From: Holothuria scabra
Taxonomy: Eukaryota; Echinodermata; Holothuroidea; Aspidochirotida; Holothuriidae
Direction of reading: 5' to 3'
DNA: 64,000 bases
Assembly: GCA_037179385.1 (NCBI GenBank)
Contig: CM074200.1
Location: forward strand, 34,661,884 to 34,725,883
Under the pieces are notes generated by a model. The model did not search any database. It had not been told where the DNA came from and saw only the letters and a list, made by a program, of their open reading frames with translations. The position numbers and the translations under genes are program-made. Shown piece after piece: positions 1-12,700 of this stretch (the first letter of the stretch is position 1; every line of letters begins with the position of its first letter).

Positions 1-26
1 AAAATGATGCATGAAATGTACCTGTC

Positions 27-445
27 ATTGATTACAAAAATGCAACTCAGACCAAGTGATTATAACCAGCATGTGTCTGGGTGCATGACACTCCACATCA
101 TTGATTTCATTTTTGAAATGAGGTTTACTTAAGGCGGTAAAAAAAAGTTAAAGGGTCCATTGTGTATTACACCAAAAGACATGCAATTCTGTGTAGACCT
201 CCCTATATCAACAAAACCATCTTAAACATTACATTTCAAAAGTTCACAGAATTTTGTCCAACCTGGAAAAATTTGTAAAAATACTTTGAATATACTTAAA
301 ACCACATCTTGCACTCTCATTTATATTAAAGAATCCATTTCACTGCATTAAACTGAAGAAGTTGAATCCTATGATAAAGCAATATGGGGATTTGTTCTTT
401 AGGAACCAGTGGCTAAAATGACATCACATTTGGGTACTCTATATC
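27..445 (+). repeat. dispersed repeat family A, copy 1
   Basis: This stretch matches 21874-22268 in the same orientation along most of its length. Shared landmarks include ATCATTGATTTCATTTTTGA-like sequence and GCCAGTGGCTAAAATGA near the right end. No coding frame or clear terminal repeats were seen. It lies in the intron before exon 1. Confidence 0.7.
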
Positions 446-593
446 AAATTTGAAGGTCCCTTATCATCAAAGCCTAACTGATAGATTTCACGGTCATTTT
501 AGTGTAATATTTGTCAAGTGCTATATGTTACCATTGGTGTCTTGTCTCCATAGAAATGGACAATCATCAGTTTTACCTTGTGTGCTATTCCAG

Positions 594-796
594 GTTTGTT
601 ACTGTTGTTACCGGGCATGGCGCACCAAGCATTTACGAGATGAGGAGAAGAGGCGAATTGCTTTATTTCCTTCCATAAAACCTGAAACAAGAGAAGGCTC
701 CCAGATACAACCTGAAGGAAGTTACATCCAATATGCATCAATAGGAAGAACACAACCTATTGGTATACAGACCAGAGAACCTGGTCTACAGGAAAG
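594..796 (+). CDS. PTPRR/PTPN5: KIM-PTP exon 1 (first in window)
   Basis: The acceptor is AG at 592-593 after a pyrimidine-rich stretch; the donor is GTAAAAG at 797. It encodes residues 1-67 plus two bases of Arg68. It begins in phase 0 with [12 protein letters not shown], a Cys-rich juxtamembrane stretch followed by basic residues, and ends in GLQER, the first half of the KIM. The open frame continues leftward without a stop to 450, but that extension runs next to a dispersed repeat and is judged to be intron. Confidence 0.88.
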
Positions 797-3700
797 GTAA
801 AAGATTCATATTACATTGATACAGGTATCAAGTTAGGGTGCCCTACATCTTTAAAGAAAAAATTATGCAGTCATCCCAACTTATAGTAGTAGGCTACCCT
901 ATTTCCTGAATGGCTGTTGAGAGTGGTAACTGCTCAGGGTACCTTGAATACTCAACAGTGAAGTTCTGAAATGTTATGAAAGATACTTTGAGGAAAAATA
1001 CGAAGCAAATTGTGAGAGTACAGTGTTGTTTCAAAATAAGTTTGGGGACTGTGTTTACCCTTTAATGATATAAAATGTGTTAAGCTGAAACATAACACCA
1101 TGCATAGTATCATGTTTTAGATTGGTTGAAACTATCTTGAAGGAAATGAATATTGTGCCTATTAACAGAGTCCTTGATATAAAGTTTTTTTTTGTTACAC
1201 AATTGAAAATTTTGGGCAAAGTTTGCTATAGTTTATTTTATTTGGTTTTGAATGAAAGTTGGTCCCACCTGACATCAAATTTGTGCTTTGGAAAAAAGGA
1301 AGGAGCTTCTCTCAGACCTCCTCCAGGCTGGGAACATTTCTTGGGTCTCCATAAACTGAGCATATACTCAGTAATATTGTTTCCACAAAGTGAAAACAAG
1401 TCATTTAATGTTGAAACCAAACACTGTAGGTATATTCTACTTCCCACCCACTTACCTCACCTCTTCCACAACTAGAGACTTATTAGGTTCACTCACCGCT
1501 TTTTTCATGGCATGGTGGGGTTTGGGCATTTAATGTAGTTCACTGGAAACTGGTGTAGCTTGGACCCTGGTGTAGCTTGAACCCCAATATATTTAAGGCC
1601 CTCCCCTCCCCACTGACAGGTACGAAGTAGTGAGGTGGGCACCCCTAGGGTCTGGGAAGTCTCCAGTGGTGACACAGGTGAGGGGAGAAGGATTTGTAGA
1701 TACACAAACCACAGGTACGTTTTGTTGTTTTCATGACACCCAGCCCACAGGTGGCACAAAAATAGTGCAAGAAGTATTATTGATGTAACACCTGATTAAT
1801 TGGAATGTATATTGCAAACAATGGTGTACTGTATCTCTGCAGAGAGAGGCTGCCAAAATATTTCTAACAGAGAAAAAATAGACAGTTTAAGAGCTGAAAC
1901 TAAGGAAATGATATCCTAACTTTGATATTGATGTTGGATTTACGTGGCTCTAAATAGGTCCCACTTCACTTGAGATTTTGTAGAAGAAGGAGTAACAGTG
2001 TTATTTTTTAGTAATTTTTGACAGGGCAATGCTTATTTCTAGACTGTGTTAAACTTTAAAAGAAGGGTTTAAGGTCACAACAGTATTTGGTATGTTAGAG
2101 GAGTACTCATTCTGAGCATTTTGGTGAAATTTGCATTGAAATCCGATGTGTGGTTCTCAAGATATGAACACATAAAATTTTCACAATTTTAAACAAAAAG
2201 TGAACTTTAGGCAAGCACATATGACATCACATCCCCACATTAATGGACAGTCTTTTGTTTTTCTTTAAACTTTAGACTGGATTTTCTCAACAATCCCATT
2301 TTATTAAAATGTGATTGCATAAGTGGCATGAGAATTTTACAAACATTGCATCGCTCACAGGGAGGTCATACTCCTATAAACTTCAAGGTCAACACAACAG
2401 TCTGATAAAACAAAGGGAAACAAAGCATTCCTTGTCAATGTGAGGAAGTGATATAAGCTCTGCTGCCCTCACACTCACTTTTGAACACAAATCTACTCAC
2501 TTCACTTACTGATATCTTGAGAAATATGTGTCTGATTTGAATGGAACTTTCATCACAGTGTGTAGATTTGGTTCCTCTTTCACATATGAAAATTAAATTT
2601 TTGCTTAAACTTTCCCTTGAATGCACCTATCTGCTGGTTTTCCAAAGGTTCCTTTTTCTACTCAACTATAAAACAAAGAACAGAAGTTACTCTTCCTACT
2701 GTATTATTTCAATATGTATAACTGCTCAGAATATGGGCAAAAACAGACAGAAGGTTGAATTTGTCATGATGTCACGTTTAAACCAAAAATACAGTGCTTG
2801 ACCTGGTTTGTTTTCTAGCAGTTTTTATTAACATGGTAAAAGAAGAATAAAGCCTAGCTGCGTTTCATTCTCATGTTGGGAGATTGAAGTATCCCAAGGC
2901 TTAATTATCTCATTAAAATGCTAATGGCATTCATCCACCTTGAAATCAATGTTTTAGAAGTGTGTACCCTCAGGTGACTTTCCAAGGACAAACAGCAGGT
3001 TATGCTGTTACATGTTCCAGAGCAACTGAACTGAATTTATTGGTTCTTAGCCAAAATTAGTTTGATTAGCTACAAGGAGGAAAATTTTTTTAGATGAAAG
3101 CCCTGGTAATGGCAGCGATTCAAGGTCACTCATAAGTGAAGTAATTAGGAAGCCATCGCTTTCACGGGGCAGGATTCTGCCAGAAACACAAAAAAAGGGG
3201 GAGTGATTGATTGCCACTAAACCCCAAGTCCAAACTGAATCTGTTTTAAGTTAAAGTAACAAGTGGGTTCAGTAGGACAAAAGCTTCCTCCAGGGCCCCT
3301 GTAAGGTGCAATTTGAAGGTTTTAAAGGCCATTTATTCGTGTAAGTTCAAACATTGCTGCAAAAGTGTCCTCTTTTTTATAACAGAAACCAAGATGTGGA
3401 CATTTTTATAAAATTGTTATGAAAATTCAAGGGAGGGGGGATTCTAACCACCTTCATTTGGAAACTTTTGGAAATGGGGTGGTGGACATATCCTGTGTTC
3501 TTCCTCTTTGCAGGAAATGCTGGGGGGTATAATTTTGTCTATTAAGTAGAAAATCTTTGCCTGCATTTCAGAAAAGAGTGGAAAGACTAGCAACATAAAG
3601 GAAAAGCCTGTCAGGGTTCACCTTCATTATTTTATTATTTAATGGATAGATATAGGTAAACAGAAGTAGTTAAAAGTGCCAGAATTTAGGAGAAAGCTCT

Positions 3701-6700
3701 CTCAATGTTTAGGGGTAAGTATCCTTCATCAGGGGGTAAAATATCAGCTGATCAAAAAAGTTGCCTTTTACATGCCTACACAACTTGTCTGGTGCCGGTA
3801 TATGAAGGACTGGTTATGAATTGTGTGTGTGCCTACTTAGTGATGCAACTTTATGAAATGTAGTAAAATAAATCAACTCTGTGAGATGAACTTAGTGTCA
3901 TGACGTGATAAAAAATGAATTACTCAAGGCAATTCTGACAAACTTTAAACCAGTTTTTGCAAGAAAAATAAAACATGATCTTTTAAAGCAGTCATAAAAG
4001 TTCAATGTTCAGTTGGTTAGATGCAAGAGTCCCAGCTTCATTATTAATGGATTTTCTCCAATGAGGGGAACATGGTCCAATGTGGTGACCGTCAAGTTTT
4101 GTATAGAGCAAACTGACAGAGGGTTGAAATGGTTAGCAACCAGATAATCAGGGAGGTTTTGCCTGATTGACCTTGAGCACTTAAGATTTCATGTAAATGT
4201 ACATTTTAATAGAAATCCTGCTACAGAGAATTTTGCTTCCAAACATTAAAGGTGGGAAGTTTAAGCAAAAATTTATCCTTCATATATTAAAGAGGAACAG
4301 AATCAACACATGGTGAAATTTTCATTCAAATCGGACATGTATTTCTCGAGATATCAGTAAATGAAGTCACTAAATTGTGTTTCGAAGTCATCTTGAGGGC
4401 AGCAGAAGTTGTATCACTTCCTCACATTGTCAAGGAATGCTTTGTTTTTCAGACTGTTGTGTTGACCTTGAAGTTAATAGGGATATTACTTCTATGTGAG
4501 GAATGCAAATTTTGTAAATTTCTTATGCTACTCATGCAATCACATTCTGATAATATGGGACGGTTCAGGAGAAAATTGGCTATACAGTAGTGTAAAGGGA
4601 ATGAAAAGACTGTCCATAAATGAATATGATGTCATATGTGCTTGCTTCAAGTTCACTTTTTGTTGAAAATGTGATGACTTTACCTACTCATATCTGGAGA
4701 GCCACTTATCAGATTCCAAAGCAAGTTTCACTAAAATGTTTAGAATATGTACCCTTCTCACATATCAAAATGTGATGTGACATTTGACCTTTCTTTTAAG
4801 TTTTGACATGAAGCAGGTTGAATTGAATTCTGAAGACGGTTACAGGTATAGGTGGTTGTCCCATGGACAACCATGAAATAAATTTTGGTTGTTTCATGTA
4901 ACAATATTTTGTATGGGGCAAATGGAAAACTGGTACTTTGGAGCCCTGTAGATACAGACAAAATGGGAATTCTGGGAAAACAAATTACTTGTTCGTTAAA
5001 CAATATGTCTTAATGCATTGGAAAAAAATGCAAAAGATTTGGCTTCTTAATTTAACTCCTACCCCTTCCAACAGTTGTTAATTTAATGGCTATTGTATCA
5101 GAACATGGTTAATATCAATGAATTGAAGAAGACTATTTTGAACTCTTATAATTATTATGTAATAAATTTATACATATTATCCATCCCTAATCAATCATCT
5201 TTCTCATTAGCATTGTGGTAAATTTTATTGCTTTTGTTTGATATTTTGCAATTCAATGTATTCACATGTATAACAGGTACTTTGTCTGTATTGTAAAATA
5301 ATTCATATCAAAATGATGTTTTTATTAAAAGAACTACTTAGAGATCATGAGATGTGAGTTTGGGTGTAGGTGTACAAAGTGAGGATTTTTCTTTAAATGG
5401 AAATGTCAAAGTTGGCAAAAATGTGCACAGTAGCAATAAATATGCTAAAGAAGGGAAAGGGATTGGAGTGATGTAATAAACTGCAAATGTCCCTAACATG
5501 GGAATTCCTCTTCTAGCGTAGCATGTGCAGGCCTTGATCTTCAGAAAAATTTATGGTTGTCCTTTGGGCAACCATTTCAGTAAGAATTTTTGGTCGTGCG
5601 AAAGAAATTTTTGATTGTGTGAAACATCTTTCACACAATGACAAGACAGTAATAATATTCATGTACTTTTTGTCTGGACGATTTTTTAGAGACAAAAACA
5701 CTGTACTGTAAGTCTAAAATTGTGCAATGAAAAAAGTTGAAAGACTTGATCAGTCAGCAGTATATACTTCTTCAATCAGATAAAAGGAAGCTGCTTTCCG
5801 GTTTATTGTGACAGAAAAATGGTTGCCCATCAGACAACCAACTTTTTAACTTTTGGTTGTCCGTATGGAATTTTAGCTGTCCTGGACAATCAGACAACCA
5901 GGAAGATCGAGCCCTGATGTGTAGGGTGTAAAAAATTATAAAAACATCAAATGTGTTATATACTCCATATTTAGAGAGACAGACTTTGCATTTACAAGTT
6001 TTAAAATTAAAAAACTTGTAAAAGTCTTAAAAAAAAAAAAATTGTAAATGTGGATTTTCCTGACACCTTGTCCCAGCGCTGTCATGAAAGATTTGGATGA
6101 CTGAGGTGGGATGTCAGTTTAAGGACAAATTATGGTATATGTAACAAATGTTATTAATTTTAGTTGTTCAGCTTTTCTTGTATGTGAACTTCTTCCTAAT
6201 TAGTTTTAACCCAATTATATTTTGCTTTGATGTTGTTGCTGAATAATTCCCTCTCTTCTTTCTTGTTTGTTAGGAGAGCGTCCTCTACCTCTTTAACTCT
6301 AGATATAAGTGGGCCAAGCGATACTGTAAGGTGGGTCGCATCACCACCAAAGGAGAGGTAAGTTGGAATCCCCCCCCCCCAAAAAAAAAAATAGAAATAA
6401 ATTTTTTCTAATCTGGACAAACATTTTGTAGTGACTTGGAAGGATGGAATAGAACCACCTTTTATTATCAGACCAAATATTTGTCTTTTATTTGAGAGGA
6501 GAATTGCCATTAATTACAGAACCCTGTCGACATGTACAATAGAGACTCTTGTCACAGCTGTCATGGGACGGAAACAGGTGGCCAGATGTTAGACAGTTAT
6601 CAGGGAACCACAACAACCCTAGTGAAAAAAATTTAAGCTATCCTCTCCACGACGTTCACGTACTTTGGATCAGAGCCAAGATTATATATCAGTAATATGC

Positions 6701-9700
6701 CATCGCATTTATTCAGATTCATTTCTGATGTGTAATGAAATTATGCACGATGTGATAGATTTTAAGTGGGTCATTGTTTGTACATGGTACTTACCTTATG
6801 TTAATACTAACAATAACGTTGTAAAATATTGTTAATAAATTTGTGCAAAAAATCATCAATTTTATTCTTTTGTTTTTGCATTAAATTTTATCTTATGGAA
6901 AAATGGGGTCTCAAAAAATGTAGGTATGGTTTACTTGGGATGAGGCAGTCATTACTGTAATGAAATGTAATGATGTTATTCTGTATCCTGCACCAGCTAA
7001 GAATAAGAATTGTAATATTTTGCATGGCTTACTGCAAATGGGGTACATGTGTTTCATCAATGGTTGATAATATCAGTACTGATGTACAAGCCTCAGAGTC
7101 TTCTTTTTAATTACTGGCATATCATGATATTTTTCTAGGGGCCCACTTTTATGGTGCCAAGTTGTAATTCCCATTATAGTTTCAGGCCAAAATCCATCGC
7201 TAAATCTTAAATTGATTGCAATTTTGCAACCGCTTATTCAAAATGATTTCACTTAACTTTAGTGATCAATTTTTCATAGCTATTTGTGTTGTTTGTAATT
7301 CATTGTTATTGTTTTTAGCAATAATTTCTAGTTAAATGAGGGATTTAGTGATGGCAGCTAAAATTGATGTTAGTGATATCGGTCCTAGGGAGAACGTGTG
7401 TCCACAGCGGGAGGGAGCTTCTTCCTGTTGAAACCCCAGATGAGTGAGATCAGTGAAAGTATGATAAAAAATATACTCAGTGTCAGATAATTACCAACAA
7501 TTTTGGTCTTTTGTTTACAGTTCTGTTGAAGAATACTTAGAGTCAGCTGGTAATAGGCTTACAAGAAAACAGCTTAGAAATGCATTAAAAAATACAAGAG
7601 CCCTACATGAGGAATTCTGGGTAAGTGTCCCATCACAATGTTGGTATTATTCACAGGCTTACAGAGATTTCATTCCATTTAATATGCACCTTCTTGTTGC
7701 ATTTTGTGTGACTTTTTTTGGTTCCTTGCGTTAGCAAAAGGAACGTATGTAGTCAGGTTGGCGTGTGTGTGTGTGTGTGTGGGTTTGTCTTTGTGTGTGT
7801 GTGTGTGTGTCTGTGACGCTAGCTTGGGTACGCTGTAACTCAACAAGGGAAAGTTGGATTAAATTTAAACTTGGTATATAGGAGTGCCGTAGTTTGAAGG
7901 TGTGCCCTATCGTTTTTGGTGAAGGTCAAAGGTCATTTGAGGTCACCAGAGGTCAAAAACTAAAAACCTTCTCAACATGATATTTCAAGGTAGGAAACTT
8001 GGATAGATGTCATACTTGGTGTGTGGGTGTGTTATTGTGTGAGGATGAAATCTGATATGTTTGGTGAAGGTCAAGGGGTCATCTGGGGTCACCAGGGGTC
8101 AAAAACTGGAAAAAGTTTTAACATAGTATTTTAAGGTAAAAAGGACAGATTTCAAATCAATCTGTGTTTGGTTAAGGTCAAAGGTCATCAAGGTCACTGG
8201 AGGTCAGCCACTGGAAATGTTATTTAGAAAATGTTGTAAGCTAGATAAAGATAGGTTCAATAGATTTTTTATCTCACCTGACTTTGCATGCTTACACACA
8301 CAAACACCTTAGAAATTTGGCCTTTACATTCGTTCAGTAATGATTACTTTGGGTTGTACACAGATTTTGGATCATTCAAAGTTGTAAGAGGGCAATAACT
8401 GAAATCTGTAGATTTTAATGAGCACAGGTCACACTGCATTAAACTGGTCTCTCTGCCAGTGGAAGCAATGCATGGATTATACAGTATGTCTCTTTAATAC
8501 TGCTGCACTCTGTGGGGAAACCTAATCCTCATTCTATTATCACACTTCATTAATCACTTGCTTTAGGCTTAACTGCTGAATAAACCCTGTTTTCTGTGTT
8601 GAGATAGCAAACAGGACAAATGGTAGATTGTTTTAAAGTAATAGCAAGTTTTATTTGAGACTGAGCAGGTAATGACTTATGAGAGAAGTACAAGTGGTGT
8701 TTTTCTCTCTCTAACCACATTGTGTATTTTTTATTGGTGATAATATCAAGTTTGATTACAAGCATAAATACATATGGAAATGAGGAAATATTTTTGAAGG
8801 ATCACCAAGCATTATACAAGTTGAATGTAAGTAAGGCCACAAAAATGTGTAATATAAGTATTAAAATATCCCTTGTGAAGATGTTACAAACATTGAGTAT
8901 GAGCTTTCGCTTCGCTCTATTTTGAAGACTGGCTGTACACTAGTTCGTATAATATCCAGCAAGGAACCACAGTGCCCATTGGGCTCTTGTTAATTTTGTT
9001 TTTGAAAAAATATGATGGTTGCTTAGCAGTCACTTCAGCAGTTAGGCAATGACAGCTGGTAGTCATTGGCTCAACCCGCAAAGTGTGGGTAGAGCTAGTA
9101 TGGTACTATGGGTTAAAATGTCTCTCTTTTCAAAAGGTTTCATGTTTTTAAATCACTTCAGATGTGGATGTAACTTGTACAAGAGGATGATTATAGCCAT
9201 GGCCAAGGATATTGTGATTTTGAAGAAGATTAGTTGAGGAATTAGTTGGGTATCAATATTTTAAAAAATGCTTCAGCTGGTGTTTCTCTTACATTCAGTT
9301 ACCCTCCATTTCATTGTTCCAGTGTACTGCTGCTATGCTGGGTATGAATATTTTTAGGGAGTATATTTGTTTCTATAAGTGGACAAGTTCATTTGTGCTG
9401 GAATCTTAAGGCCTACTAAGGCAAAGTTTCCTTAAAGCCTGATACTGTATCTTGGACTTGAACTATACTGTGGTGAGTGAGATAACGGAGAATATTGAGA
9501 GATTTAGCTGGTTCTTCAAAATAAGTTTGGGGTGATTGTTCTTGTTCTATACCAAGCAACACCTTCATCTAAAGTGCAACTCTGTTCAAGTGGCAGCTTT
9601 AAAGTGTTACATTTTGGTTATGGGTTAAAGGTACATCAAGCATAGACTTTTGAGATTGTGTTCAAAATCAATAAAAAACTGAACAGTTCATTACATTTAG

Positions 9701-12700
9701 AAGGATTGAGCAACTACAGCACTTGCTGCTGTAGTTGAATACTTTGTCACCTTTGATATAAAATCTGACATTTTTGACAAAGTCAGTTGGATTCCCAAAC
9801 AAACAGTTTTGGAGAAGAGAAATCTGTTTGTATCATATTGGAAGGTGCAGAAGTAGCTTTTACAATTGTGTGAATCAGAAAGTGGTGAAATGATATGAAA
9901 ATCACAAGTAGTTTGTAAAGTAAAGATATATATGTCACAAAATCTTGAAACCTAAGTTCTTGTTTGAATACTAATCCTTATTCCCCCAAACTGTTAAACA
10001 AACAGAACTAAAAAACCAGTTTGAGCAAATTGTGCAGAAATTCAGTTCACATTCTTCCCAAATTGTAGCCCAAAAATTCAATGGTCCCATACAACTGTGT
10101 TGACTGTACAATTAGGTTAACTGTATATATTGGATTCTGTATCAATCTTTGTGTCTGATTGAAATTAATCCATTTCAAAAATTGCCATTTTCATAAGGTT
10201 TTGTGAAAAAATAATCTCGATGTATGAAATGGTACGGGATGGCATTTCTTTGATTAAGTTTGTATGTATCATTAGAAGTTCAAAATGATCAAGTGGAAGG
10301 ATTTTTCCCAATGAACTTTTTAAATTTTTTATCTTGAAAAGGATTCTTAGGATTTTTTCATCTTAAAAAGTATTCTTGAGATTATTTTATCTTGAAAAGA
10401 GTCCATAGCATTCTTTTATGTTGAATCAAAAGTATTCTTAAGACTTTTTCACCTTAAAAGTTATTGGGTTGTCTTAAAAAGGATTCTTTAAGATTCTTTC
10501 ATCTTAAAAATATATTCATATTCCAAAAGGATTCTTGAGATTCTTTCATTTTAAAGATGTATATTCAGATTCTTTCATCTTGAAAGAATTCGTGGTATTC
10601 TTTCATCTAAAAATATTCTCGAGATCCTTTCATATAGAAAAATAATTCTGAGGATTGTTTTATCTTATAAGGTATTTTTGAGGTTCTTTCATATTGAAAA
10701 GACTGCTTAGGATTCTTTCATCTTAAAAAAATTCTTAGCATCCTTCCTTTCACCTTCGAGGTGATTCTTGGGTTCTTTAATCTTTGGAAAAGATCCTTAG
10801 GTTTTTCTCTTCTCGGAAAAAAATTCATTTGCTTCTTTCATCTTGAAAGGAATTCTTTTATTTCAAAAGTCTGTGAACCCTTACTGGCTGACTTGAACCA
10901 ATTGGTTAGAAGAAACTGAGCAGTAGAACCTCATCCGGTGAAGGTGTTGTGTACTATCTAGTCATTAGAGTGTAGTGGTACGGCATATACCATATATACA
11001 TCAAAGATTCTTTATGCATCCTTCTCCATCCTCATTCATGTCTTACTGAGTAAACACCAGATGTTGCAGATGTTCTATGATTGCCATTCCCACAAGGGCT
11101 GTAGAGCCTCAAAATGCAATTTCATTGACATACCTTATTTCCGGAAACTCGCTTGAAGAGCCTCCAAAGCAGTGCCGATAACTCAGCAATTAGAGTAATT
11201 CACCCAAACATTGTCTAAAATGCTGTACAGTGGTGTTCAATAGAGCCTGGTAAATGCTAACTTCAATGTAACCTTTTCAAAGGGATAAGTCTTGAAGATT
11301 ACCCGGAGAAATTGTTTGAATCTGCAGATTTAATGTCGTCTGTCTCAGTTTGCTCTTTGAATTTATTTCTCATTTAGAACATTGCACACAGACAGGATTT
11401 TTTTTTGCCTCCTCTTTTGTAAAGTCCCCAGCCAATGCAATATAAGGTTACAAAATCTGCCCTTGCAATTTATATTGGTTGACAATCAACGGATGATGGG
11501 TTAATATGTGATCATAGAATGAATATCATTAATTTGTGTGGTTTTTGGAAGGTTTCATTGAACTAACAAAGAAGGCAGAATGTCAGATATGAAATGATAA
11601 TATTATGGAAAACCAAAAACATGGTTTAAAACGCTAATCTTTGGTCTTTATCTATGTTTCAATAGTATTATATTAATTTTTGGTATTTATTTCTAATACT
11701 TTTCAGCATGGTATGAGAATGGGGGGAATGTGACCTTTTGCTATTACCATGTGATGATGGGGGGGGCGGGGGGTTGGCTGAGTGGCTTGTATGATTCTGT
11801 TTTTGTGACCTAAATACTATGAGGAAAACAATCTTACTATAATGGTAAGTTGTGATAATTACACTAAAAGAAACATAGTTAAAAATCCTTCTTCCCTCAT
11901 ATGAAGTCTTGATTTTTTTTTTCTGATGGTTTTGTTGCTTTCACTGCAAAAGGTCAATGTTATAAATCATTCCGCAGCCTTAAATTGTAGATCTCGAGTC
12001 AGGCCACGGAAGAGTTGTTTTCAATCAAAGGTGAAAGAAGGCTGATTGCAGTTTGTGACGATTCTAAGAATTTAAGGATGACATTTGAAGGGAAGATCTC
12101 TTGTTCTCCAGGATATAGTTGTCTAACTATTTGATCTACTTATATATTTTTTATCATCCAATCACTCTCTCAGCTTTCTAATTTAAGAGGTACTTTTTTT
12201 CTTATCCAAAGGCATCTCAAGCAAAATTCTGATTAGGTTTGAAGGGTAGACTTGATGTTTCAAACCAAAAAATATATGTGCGTGAGTGGTGTAGGATGTT
12301 TTATAAGTCACGATAACAAAATATTCTCAAAGAGAGATGTATTGTAGAGTGGTTTATACTTAACTGTAAGATCCGGTTTGTAAAAGATAAAATAAGTAGA
12401 AAAATTTATGTGGATGTTTCTTTGTTTGAAAGCAGACGTAGGAAATGTTAGATGAGATAGGAGTTAGATATTGTAAATGACACTGTAGCGCTTCTCAGGA
12501 ATATAAAATGTTGTGTAAAACATTTTGTGGGGACATATACAGAGTTATAGGAATGTGGTTGTAATTTTACTTGTCATGTAGTGCTGTAAAAGAGGAATTA
12601 CTAATTCATAAAAGCCTAGAATCATGTTATAGAAATATAAGCTGTAGATTTTACAATTAAATCAGCCTTCAACTAAGTACTAGAGTGTTACTATAGAACT

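Larger units (their letters stand above)
797..6273 (+). other. phosphatase intron 1 (5.5 kb): repeats only
   Basis: It holds an inverted repeat pair (2092-2622 and 4247-4768), a copy of family C (3165-3535), a hAT-like MITE (5528-5916) and a diffuse repeat copy at 849-1060. The rest is AT-rich sequence in which I see no exon, RNA gene or other support for function. Confidence 0.6.

Noticed and set aside
450..593. Open frame continuing upstream of phosphatase exon 1 with an ATG at 450
   Set aside because: A good 3' splice site ends at 593, the upstream residues match nothing in the family, and the stretch borders a dispersed repeat. It is read as intron.
6330..6357. Shorter exon 2 using the GTGGGT donor
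   Set aside because: It keeps phase, but the longer product SPPKES aligns with SPREES of vertebrate relatives and its donor GTAAGT is stronger.
6196..6510. 104-codon frame on the - strand
   Set aside because: It overlaps phosphatase exon 2 on the other strand and includes a homopolymer-coded FFFWGGG stretch. It is a shadow.
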